NCBI RefSeq assembly: GCF_007993795.1
Contig: NZ_CP042476.1
Coordinates: 1,488,001-1,552,000 of the forward strand
Direction: 5' to 3'
Length of the DNA: 64,000 nucleotides
Source of the DNA: Antarcticibacterium arcticum
Lineage (GTDB): Bacteria; Bacteroidota; Bacteroidia; Flavobacteriales; Flavobacteriaceae
Part shown: one piece after another, positions 55,413-61,858 of the stretch
Layout of the letters: each line of letters starts with the position of its first letter
Numbering within the stretch: the first letter of the stretch is position 1
Position numbers and translations under genes: made by a program
Notes under the pieces: model-generated
The model's database searches: none
The model's input: the letters and a program-made list of their open reading frames with translations, nothing else
Told to the model about the DNA's origin: nothing

Positions 55413-55652
55413 CTATTTTCCCATTTTCTTTTTCTCTTCCTTGGAAGTTGACCCCGGACTTTTTCCCCGCTGCGCGGTAGAATCGGGCGGAACAGATTTT
55501 TTGTGCTTTAATATGTTTGGCTCCAAAGTGACAAATTTATCATCGCCTTTCGCACTTCTTTCGGGTGAAACAGGTTCTATTTCAGATCTGGTGCCGGGAG
55601 CTTTGCCCTGGCCGGCCGTGGCATTTGAATTGGGAGTTTTGCGCTTTGACAT
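55413..55652 (-). CDS. Small disordered protein, 79 residues
   Basis: A 79-residue Lys/Ser/Pro-rich protein with no hydrophobic core, probably disordered in isolation. PGTRSEIEPVSPERSAKGDD and KGDDKFVTLEPNILKHKK are the most complex parts; the C-terminus ends KEEKKKMGK. There is no signal peptide. It sits alone between lpdA and the Lrp regulator. It is kept because the ORF is intact and similar small proteins are common in this family, but evidence for translation is weak. Confidence 0.45.
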   Translation of the reverse strand: MSKRKTPNSNATAGQGKAPGTRSEIEPVSPERSAKGDDKFVTLEPNILKHKKSVPPDSTAQRGKSPGSTSKEEKKKMGK

Positions 55653-55751
55653 AAGAGTAGTTATTAAAGGAAATTTGAATAATTTATTTTCGACTTATTA
55701 GATCGTCACTTCTAAAATATGCAAATCTGCAAAGCTTTAATTGTAACAAAA

Positions 55752-56210
55752 TCATAAAGGTAGTGCAGTAGTCATTTTTACCGGGCTTATTATAAAAGTG
55801 CTTTGGGTACTGCCAATATGTTCCAGGCTGGTGAGTTTAGAAAGCATAAACTCCCTATACGCCTCAATATCTTTAACCAGGATCTTCAGGATATAATCAT
55901 ATTCGCCGCTTACGTGATAACATTCCAGGACCTCTGGTAGTTTTACAACTTCGGCCTCAAATTTCAAAACATTGGTTTTGGTATGTTGTACCAGTTTTAT
56001 CTGGGTGAATACCATAAAGGCTTTCTGAATTTTATCTGGTTTTACAAGGGCCACGTAACCTGAGATCACCTCATTTCGCTCCAGGCGTTTTATGCGCTCA
56101 AAGATTGCGGTGACCGACAAATTAAGGAGATTTGAAAGCTCTTTATTTGTGACCTTGCTGTTCTGTTGTAACTTCTGAAGGATCTTCTTATCAATATTAT
56201 CCAGTTCCAT
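55752..56210 (-). CDS. Lrp/AsnC-family transcriptional regulator
   Basis: A 152-residue DNA-binding regulator. N-terminal winged helix: LDNIDKKILQKLQQNSKVTNKELSNLLNLSVTAIFERIKRLER, followed by IISGYVALV-like linker and a C-terminal RAM/AsnC ligand-binding domain (VLECYHVSGEYDYILKILVKD). Such regulators respond to amino acids. Start at 56210 (MELDN) avoids eight unsupported residues. It is divergent from the methionine gamma-lyase-like gene with a shared AT-rich region, so control of that gene and itself is likely. Confidence 0.9.
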   Translation of the reverse strand: MELDNIDKKILQKLQQNSKVTNKELSNLLNLSVTAIFERIKRLERNEVISGYVALVKPDKIQKAFMVFTQIKLVQHTKTNVLKFEAEVVKLPEVLECYHVSGEYDYILKILVKDIEAYREFMLSKLTSLEHIGSTQSTFIISPVKMTTALPL

Positions 56211-56255
56211 AAATGAAAAATTTTCGGTAAGCAAACCCGAAAATAATAAATTTCA

Positions 56256-56346
56256 GAATAAATATCTATAAATATTATTTTATACCGATAAATATTCTAA
56301 ATACCACCCCATAGATTGACTTTTGTTCATAAAATTCCGTATTTTG
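56256..56346 (+). promoter_or_regulatory. Regulatory region of the PLP lyase: candidate Lrp operator and promoter
   Basis: An imperfect inverted repeat (9 of 11 positions), GAATAAATATC (56256-56266) and GATAAATATTC (56287-56297), lies in very AT-rich sequence between the two divergent genes. Downstream TTG (56316-56318) and TATTTTG (56340-56346), 21 bases apart, form a plausible promoter 34 bases before the ATG at 56381. Confidence 0.4.
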
Positions 56347-56380
56347 AAGGAACATTGTAACCCTAAAAATCAATTTTATC

Positions 56381-57594
56381 ATGAAATATAAGCCAGCCAA
56401 TCACATTCAGGATCTTCAGTATTTTGGAGAGTTTGGAGGAGTAAATCCTTCAATTTCTGATTCCTCTACCTACACTTTTCTTTCAGCAAAAACAATGTTC
56501 GATACGTTTGAAGGAAATGCAGATGGGTGTTACCTGTATTCAAGGCATTCCTCACCTTCTAATCTTTATTTAGGCGAAGCACTCGCTGCTATGGAAGGTA
56601 CTGAAACCGCAAATGTGGCTGCCTCGGGAATGGGAGCTATAACTTCGGCTATACTGCAGTTATGCCAGGCGGGAGATCATATTGTTTCTTCACGAACTAT
56701 TTATGGGGAACTTATGCCTTTTTAAAGAATTTCACGCCCAAATTCAACATAGAAACAACTTTTGTAGATATCACCAAGCTGGATCTGGTGGAAGCAGCCA
56801 TCAATGAAGACACAAAAGTTCTTTATTGTGAAAGTGTAAGTAATCCATTACTTGAAGTAGCAGATATCAAGGGTCTTGCGAAAATCGCCAAAAAACACAA
56901 TATTCCATTGGTAGTAGACAATACATTTTCACCTTTGTCTATTACCCCTTCTGAGCTTGGTGCAGATGTGATCATTCACAGTTTGACAAAATTCATAAAC
57001 GGAAGCAGTGATACTGTTGGAGGTGTTACCTGCGGTACCCAGGAATTCATAAATTCCCTCCGCAGTGTAAATGACGGGGCCAACATGTTATTGGGACCAA
57101 CAATGGATAGTCTAAGATCAGCATCCATATTAAAAAATATGCGTACCCTGCATATAAGAATGAAACAGCACAGCAAAAATGCCATGTTCCTTGCTAAAAA
57201 GTTTGAGGCCGATGGCTTCAGGACGGTTTATCCCGGCCTTGCCTCCCACCCCAGTCATGAGCTGTTTAAGGAAATGATGAATCCCGATTATGGGTTTGGC
57301 GGAATGCTAACCATAGACGTGGGATCTATTGATAAAGCCAATGAACTTATGGAATTAATGCAGGAAAGGAACCTGGGTTATCTTGCGGTAAGTTTAGGGT
57401 TTTATAAAACTCTTTTCAGCGCGCCGGGAAGTTCTACTTCTTCTGAAATTCCCGAAGATGAACAAAAAGAAATGGGACTTAGCGACGGACTTATTAGATT
57501 TAGTATAGGCCTGGATAATGATATTGAAAGAACCTATCAAATGATGAAAGATTGTATGGAACAGGTAGGCTTACTTAACACTATGGAAGTTTAA
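56381..57594 (+). pseudogene. Methionine gamma-lyase / Cys-Met metabolism PLP enzyme, interrupted by a one-base deletion
   Basis: Two frames, 56381-56725 and on from about 56706 to 57594, form one protein of about 404 residues if one G is added to the GGGG run at 56705-56708, restoring TIYGGTYAFLKNF. Features: N-terminal YFGEFGGVNPSISDSSTYTF; MEGTETANVAASGMGAITSA; a PLP-binding VDNTFSPLSITP and Schiff-base Lys in SLTKFINGSSDTVGG; C-terminal SLGFYKTLFSAPGSSTSSE. The family covers methionine gamma-lyase, cystathionine gamma-lyase/synthase and related; I cannot tell them apart with certainty. Divergent from an Lrp-type regulator and followed by a strong terminator. The break is more likely a sequencing error than gene loss. 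Confidence 0.87.
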
Positions 57595-57620
57595 GAAAGA
57601 TTTCATTTTAAAAATGTTGA

Positions 57621-57655
57621 AAATTTCCGGGAGCTTCTCCCGGAAATTTCTTTTT
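57621..57655 (+). terminator. Terminator of the PLP lyase gene
   Basis: AAATTTCCGGGAG (57621-57633) pairs with CTCCCGGAAATTT (57637-57649), a perfect 13-bp stem with a CTT loop, then a T-run. Confidence 0.9.
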
Positions 57656-57771
57656 ATATGCTTTCCAGGGGACAATTTAAAAATCCAAAACAAGCTAATT
57701 GCACAGCTTTTTAATTTAACCTTGCTCAATTTCCCTTAAAATCGTAACATTACGACCCAAAACAGTATTTA

Positions 57772-59253
57772 ATGCAAGGCCAGACCACCAACCCCGGAAA
57801 CGAAATAATTACAGAGAACAGAGAATTGAATATATGGGAAGCACTTATTCCTGTTATCGCCCTTATTGGAATGCTGGCGTTCAATGTATTCGTTTTTGGC
57901 GATGATGCCCTAAGTGGTTCCAACCAGTTCATTTTATTACTGGGTGGTGCGGTTGCTGCGATTGTGGGTTATTTCAATAAAGTTGATTATAATAAAATGA
58001 TAGACGAGGTTGCCAACAATGTACAAAGTACTACCGGGGCAATTTTAATATTATTAATGGTTGGCTCCCTGGCGGGAACCTGGATGATTAGCGGCATTAT
58101 TCCCACGATGATCTATTATGGCATGCAAATTCTTAATCCTACTATATTTCTTGCTGCCTGTGTGATCATATGTTCGGTTATCTCTGTAGCAACGGGGAGC
58201 AGCTGGACTACCTCTGCCACTGTTGGTATTGCATTGATTGGAATAGCAGAAGCCCTGGGAATCTCCGTTGGTATGACGGCCGGAGCTATACTTTCAGGCG
58301 CTTATTTTGGTGACAAGCTTTCACCTTTAAGTGATACCACCAACCTTGCCCCCGCTATGGCCGGTACAGATCTTTTTACGCATATTAGATACATGATGCT
58401 CACTACGGTGCCCACTATTACTATCACTATCATTTTATTTATAATTATTGGTTTAAATCTAGATGTTGCCGGAAATACCGATACTTCCTCTATTTTAAGG
58501 TCTATTGAATCCTCCTTTACTATTTCACCCTGGCTTTTTGTGGTGCCATTGGTGGTAATATTGCTTATTGTTAAAAAAACTTCCCCCCTCATTGCATTGT
58601 TAATAGGAACTTTGATGGGTGCGGGAGCTGCACTTATTTTTCAGCCGGGAATTGTGGCTCAAATTGCAGGAGTGACAGACCTTACTTTTATAAGTGGGTA
58701 CAAAGGGATCATGCAGGCTATTACGGTAGAAACATCTGTGGTAACAGATAATGAAGACCTTAACGATCTTTTTTCCGCTGGAGGTATGGCGGGAATGCTG
58801 GGAACTATATGGCTTATTATATGTGCTATGGTTTTTGGAGGTATCATGGAAGCAATTGGCGCCCTTGCAACAATAAGCCGTGCACTGCTTAACCTTTTCC
58901 ACACCACATTTGGATTATTTGCGAGTACCGTTTTTAGTTGCCTCGCCTTGAATGCTACAGCTTCAGACCAATACCTGGCCATCGTAGTACCAGGAAAAAT
59001 GTTTGCCAAAGCTTACCGCGATAAAGGTTTGGCACCGGAGAATTTAAGTCGGACGCTGGAAGATTCAGGTACCGTAACTTCAGTCCTGGTTCCATGGAAC
59101 ACTTGTGGAGCCTACCATAGCGGTGTACTTGGAGTCCCTACTCTTACCTATGCAGGGTATGCATTTTTTAATTACCTGAGCCCATTCATGACCTTGTTAT
59201 TTGCGGCTTTCAGTATTAAGATCAAACAACTTACGACCGCGCAAACTGCTTAA
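57772..59253 (+). CDS. nhaC: Na+/H+ antiporter NhaC family
   Basis: A 493-residue polytopic antiporter with about eleven hydrophobic segments. Conserved: the substrate-interacting SVATGSSWTTSATVGIALIG, FGDKLSPLSDTTNLAPAMAG (residues about 175-200) and LVPWNTCGAYHSGVLG. It likely exchanges Na+ (or K+) for H+, useful in a saline habitat. Family members can also move malate/lactate (MleN-type), so the substrate is provisional. It stands alone after a terminator. A TTG at 57723 with TAACATTA at 57746 may be its promoter. Confidence 0.9.
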   Translation: MQGQTTNPGNEIITENRELNIWEALIPVIALIGMLAFNVFVFGDDALSGSNQFILLLGGAVAAIVGYFNKVDYNKMIDEVANNVQSTTGAILILLMVGSLAGTWMISGIIPTMIYYGMQILNPTIFLAACVIICSVISVATGSSWTTSATVGIALIGIAEALGISVGMTAGAILSGAYFGDKLSPLSDTTNLAPAMAGTDLFTHIRYMMLTTVPTITITIILFIIIGLNLDVAGNTDTSSILRSIESSFTISPWLFVVPLVVILLIVKKTSPLIALLIGTLMGAGAALIFQPGIVAQIAGVTDLTFISGYKGIMQAITVETSVVTDNEDLNDLFSAGGMAGMLGTIWLIICAMVFGGIMEAIGALATISRALLNLFHTTFGLFASTVFSCLALNATASDQYLAIVVPGKMFAKAYRDKGLAPENLSRTLEDSGTVTSVLVPWNTCGAYHSGVLGVPTLTYAGYAFFNYLSPFMTLLFAAFSIKIKQLTTAQTA

Positions 59254-59375
59254 TAGGTTTCCCAACATCTTCATTATAAACCAATTCTATCTTGCAATTA
59301 ATTTATAATAGATAAAAACTATTAATTTATAGGGATTTAGAATTTTGTTTAGTGGGCTTCATTGCAATGATTTTT

Positions 59376-59383
59376 TAAATTTG
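59376..59383 (+). promoter_or_regulatory. Candidate -7 element of the peroxiredoxin gene
   Basis: TAAATTTG is an exact TAnnTTTG, followed by GCAG, 36 bases before the ATG at 59420. This also indicates that the in-frame TTG at 59345 is not the start. Confidence 0.5.
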
Positions 59384-59419
59384 CAGCTGAAAATTAATCA
59401 CAACTTAAACAATAAAAAT

Positions 59420-60064
59420 ATGGCTTTAGTAGGAAAAAAATTTCCAAATTTAAGTGTAAATGCAATGGATGAAATGGGAGATACCTTCAAGTTGAACGTA
59501 CTGGAGGAAGCCCAAAAAAACAATAAAAAAGTACTTTTATTCTGGTATCCTAAAGACTTTACTTTTGTGTGTCCTACCGAGTTACATGCTTTCCAGGAAG
59601 CTCTTGGGGAGTTTGAAAAAAGAAATGTAAAAGTTATTGGCGCATCCTGTGATACTGCCGAAGTGCATTTTGCCTGGTTAAACACTTCTAAAGATAATGG
59701 TGGAATTGAAGGTGTGACCTACCCTATTCTTGCAGATTCCAACAGAAACCTAAGTTCACAATTAGGAATTCTTGATATCTCAAATGAACAATATGACGAG
59801 GAAACAGGAACTGTAACGGTAGAAGGTGACAATGTAACTTACCGCGCTACTTACTTAATAGACGAAGAAGGAACAATTTTTCATGAGAGCGTAAACCATA
59901 TGCCTCTTGGAAGAAACGTAAAAGAATTTATTCGCCTGGTAGACGCTTATACGCACGTACAGGAAAAAGGTGAAGTATGTCCTGCCAACTGGGAGGAAGG
60001 AAAACAGGCAATGAACGCAAACCGCGAAGGTGTTGCATCGTACCTAAGCACCAGCGCAAACTAA
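59420..60064 (+). CDS. Typical 2-Cys peroxiredoxin, AhpC/Prx family
   Basis: A 214-residue thiol peroxidase that reduces H2O2 and organic hydroperoxides. Peroxidatic Cys in FTFVCPTELHAFQEAL; resolving Cys in KGEVCPANWEEGKQAM. Threonine and arginine of the active site are in the conserved places. The C-terminal length matches 2-Cys enzymes that use thioredoxin or AhpF. A thioredoxin follows 11 bases downstream and is the natural reductant. Confidence 0.95.
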   Translation: MALVGKKFPNLSVNAMDEMGDTFKLNVLEEAQKNNKKVLLFWYPKDFTFVCPTELHAFQEALGEFEKRNVKVIGASCDTAEVHFAWLNTSKDNGGIEGVTYPILADSNRNLSSQLGILDISNEQYDEETGTVTVEGDNVTYRATYLIDEEGTIFHESVNHMPLGRNVKEFIRLVDAYTHVQEKGEVCPANWEEGKQAMNANREGVASYLSTSAN

Positions 60065-60075
60065 AAAAAAGAAGA

Positions 60076-60390
60076 ATGGTTAAGGAATTAGAACAAGACA
60101 ACCTGAGCACTATTATTGCTGAAAGTGATAGTGTAGTGGTTCAATATATGGCCGGATGGTGCGGTAACTGCCGCGTAATGAAGCCAAAGTTTAAAAAACT
60201 TGCCGGGGAAAATGAAGCAACTACCTTTATTATGGTAGATGCTGAAAAATTCCCTGAATCGCGAAAAATGGCAAATGTAAATAACCTGCCCACCTTCGCT
60301 GCATTTAAAAACGGAAGCTTGATCAATCAGGTTCAAACAAATAAATTTGAATTATTAAAAGACCTAGTAAATGAAGTTGCCAGTAATTAG
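60076..60390 (+). CDS. Thioredoxin-like protein with WCGNC active site
   Basis: A 104-residue thioredoxin fold. The active site is WCGNC (VVQYMAGWCGNCRVMKPKF), with Asn in place of Pro. TFIMVDAEKFPESRKMANVNNLPTFAAFKNG holds the conserved cis-Pro. The ATG at 60076 is chosen; the frame extends to 59977 but within the peroxiredoxin gene. It is likely the reductant of the upstream peroxiredoxin. The end overlaps the DUF6952 start by 20 bases. Confidence 0.9.
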   Translation: MVKELEQDNLSTIIAESDSVVVQYMAGWCGNCRVMKPKFKKLAGENEATTFIMVDAEKFPESRKMANVNNLPTFAAFKNGSLINQVQTNKFELLKDLVNEVASN

Positions 60391-60619
60391 ACATTTACAG
60401 CGCAATAATGATGTGGTGCAATTGCAACATACCATTGAAGTTCTGGAAAGTTTCACTGAACACAGATCTGTAAGTGATACCGAAATGGATGTAATTGGTG
60501 AATTGCTTACTAATTTATGTGGTGCTGTAGAAGTTCATAAAATGATAGAAGAAGGAACACCGGAAATAGATGCTGCCAATAATTTTGCAAAAAAAGTTAT
60601 GGGCTCCATAGACCGTTAA
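60371..60619 (+). CDS. DUF6952 family small protein
   Basis: An 82-residue helical protein of a flavobacterial family that, as I recall, usually sits next to a thioredoxin gene. Sequence runs MKLPVIRHLQRNNDVVQL, LESFTEHRSVSDTEMDVI, GELLTNLCGAVEVHKMIEEG and ends KKVMGSIDR. One Cys is present. It overlaps the thioredoxin by 20 bases, so the two are made together. A strong terminator follows. It may be an accessory of the peroxide cassette; direct evidence is lacking. Confidence 0.82.
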   Translation: MKLPVIRHLQRNNDVVQLQHTIEVLESFTEHRSVSDTEMDVIGELLTNLCGAVEVHKMIEEGTPEIDAANNFAKKVMGSIDR

Positions 60620-60639
60620 ATCCTTAGGATTACATCTTT

Positions 60640-60683
60640 AACAGAGGCTGTTTTAATTTTTAAAACAGCCTCTGTTGTTTTAT
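60640..60683 (+). terminator. Terminator of the peroxiredoxin-thioredoxin-DUF6952 operon
   Basis: AACAGAGGCTGTTTTAA (60640-60656) pairs with TTAAAACAGCCTCTGTT (60660-60676), a perfect 17-bp stem, then GTTTTAT. Confidence 0.9.
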
Positions 60684-60751
60684 GATAATTTTAGTAAATC
60701 CTTATCACATAAGCACTAAATTTAGTTTTCCAATAATAAATATCTAAAACA

Positions 60752-61252
60752 ATGTCACAAATAACCATAAAAGACAAGAAAATTAATACTTACGGCAGGC
60801 TTCCGGAGATTGGGGAAAAAGCGCCTCATTTTGAGTTGGTACGGGCAGATCTTTCGCCTGCTACATTAAAGGATTTTAAGGGGAAACGTGTGATAATGAA
60901 TATATTTCCAAGCGTTGACACCCACGTTTGTGCAACTTCAGTAAGATATTTTAATGAAAGAGCATCGAAATTAAATAATACTGAAATTCTCTGTATTTCA
61001 AGAGATCTTCCCTTTGCCCAAAAAAGGTTTCTGGATGATGAAGGATTAAAAAATATTACCAATCTTTCTGATTTCCGCCAGGGGGATTTTGGAAAGGATT
61101 ATGGAGTGGAAATGATTGACGGGCCCTGGGCAGGTTTACTTTCCCGGGTGGTTATTGTCCTGGATGAGGAAGGAAAGGTACTTCACACCCAACAGGTCCC
61201 GGATATTGATGAGGAGCCCGATTATCTGTCGGCGTTGAAATCCCTGCTGTAA
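60752..61252 (+). CDS. tpx: Thiol peroxidase, lacking the usual resolving cysteine
   Basis: A 166-residue Tpx-type peroxiredoxin. The peroxidatic Cys60 is in PSVDTHVCATSVRYFNE and the family block ISRDLPFAQKRFLDDEGLKN is clear, but the position that is Cys95 in E. coli (DLPFAQxRFC) is Leu94 here; Cys81 remains. A one-Cys mechanism or use of another thiol is the likely consequence. It is preceded by a terminator and coupled to dgkA by a TAATG overlap. An alternative -7 at TAAATTTA about 60717 may drive it. Confidence 0.93.
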   Translation: MSQITIKDKKINTYGRLPEIGEKAPHFELVRADLSPATLKDFKGKRVIMNIFPSVDTHVCATSVRYFNERASKLNNTEILCISRDLPFAQKRFLDDEGLKNITNLSDFRQGDFGKDYGVEMIDGPWAGLLSRVVIVLDEEGKVLHTQQVPDIDEEPDYLSALKSLL

Positions 61253-61617
61253 TGCGGGATAGTTTTCTTGCAAAACGGTTAAAAGGTGCCGGGTATGCTT
61301 TTAAAGGTGCCTGGATATTAATAAGAACAGAACCCAGCATACAGGTACAAGTGGTTATTTCAATCCTGGTTACTATTGCCGGGTTTTATTTTGATATCAC
61401 CAAAACCGAATGGATGTTCCAGGTGTTTGCCATTGGCCTTGTGCTTAGCACCGAGGGCCTGAACAGCGCAGTGGAAGGGATCGCAGATTTTATACATCCG
61501 GATTTTCATACCAAAATTGGCTATATAAAAGATGTCGCGGCAGGAGCGGTTCTCTTCTCGGCCCTAACCGCCGTGGTAATAGCTGCATTTATATATCTTC
61601 CCTATATTTTCGAATAA
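61252..61617 (+). CDS. dgkA: Diacylglycerol/undecaprenol kinase DgkA family
   Basis: A 121-residue membrane protein with three hydrophobic segments. The catalytic block VLSTEGLNSAVEGIADFI is the ExxN[ST]AxE-type motif, and YIKDVAAGAVLFSALTAV is the second conserved part. In Gram-positives the family phosphorylates undecaprenol and in proteobacteria diacylglycerol; which lipid this one uses is not clear. Starts within the tpx stop (TAATG). This and the DUF368 pair in this window may both serve undecaprenyl recycling. Confidence 0.92.
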   Translation: MRDSFLAKRLKGAGYAFKGAWILIRTEPSIQVQVVISILVTIAGFYFDITKTEWMFQVFAIGLVLSTEGLNSAVEGIADFIHPDFHTKIGYIKDVAAGAVLFSALTAVVIAAFIYLPYIFE

Positions 61618-61623
61618 ATGGAC

Positions 61624-61803
61624 GGGTAATGTATATTACCCTGGAGCTTCCGTTCACTTATTTTTAATTCTGAAAATACAGCCTTCAACCAAAAAATCTG
61701 CTAATCAAAAATCACTCTCTATCACCGGGAATAATTATAGAAATAAATCGTTAGATTTGGGATTAAGTAATTACAAAAGGAATTCTCAAATTGATTTCCT
61801 TTT
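61624..61803 (+). terminator. Hairpins between dgkA and ftsK
   Basis: In the 241-base gap, GGGTAAT-GTAT-ATTACCC (61624-61641) is a perfect hairpin 6 bases after the dgkA stop but has no T-run. A second, AAAAGGAA (61775-61782) with TTCCTTTT (61796-61803), is followed by ATTTATTTT and could terminate weakly. Nothing else is seen until the ftsK promoter. Confidence 0.35.
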
Positions 61804-61829
61804 ATTTATTTTAGACTAATGCTAATTTG

Positions 61830-61837
61830 TATTTTTG
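61830..61837 (+). promoter_or_regulatory. Candidate -7 element of ftsK
   Basis: TATTTTTG is an exact TAnnTTTG with GCAG after it, 21 bases before the ATG at 61859. Confidence 0.5.
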
Positions 61838-61858
61838 CAGAAATTCCCCAAATAATAT

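Noticed and set aside
61624..61641. Perfect hairpin GGGTAAT/ATTACCC as a terminator
   Set aside because: No T-run follows on either strand; kept only as a weak structural note with the neighbouring hairpin.
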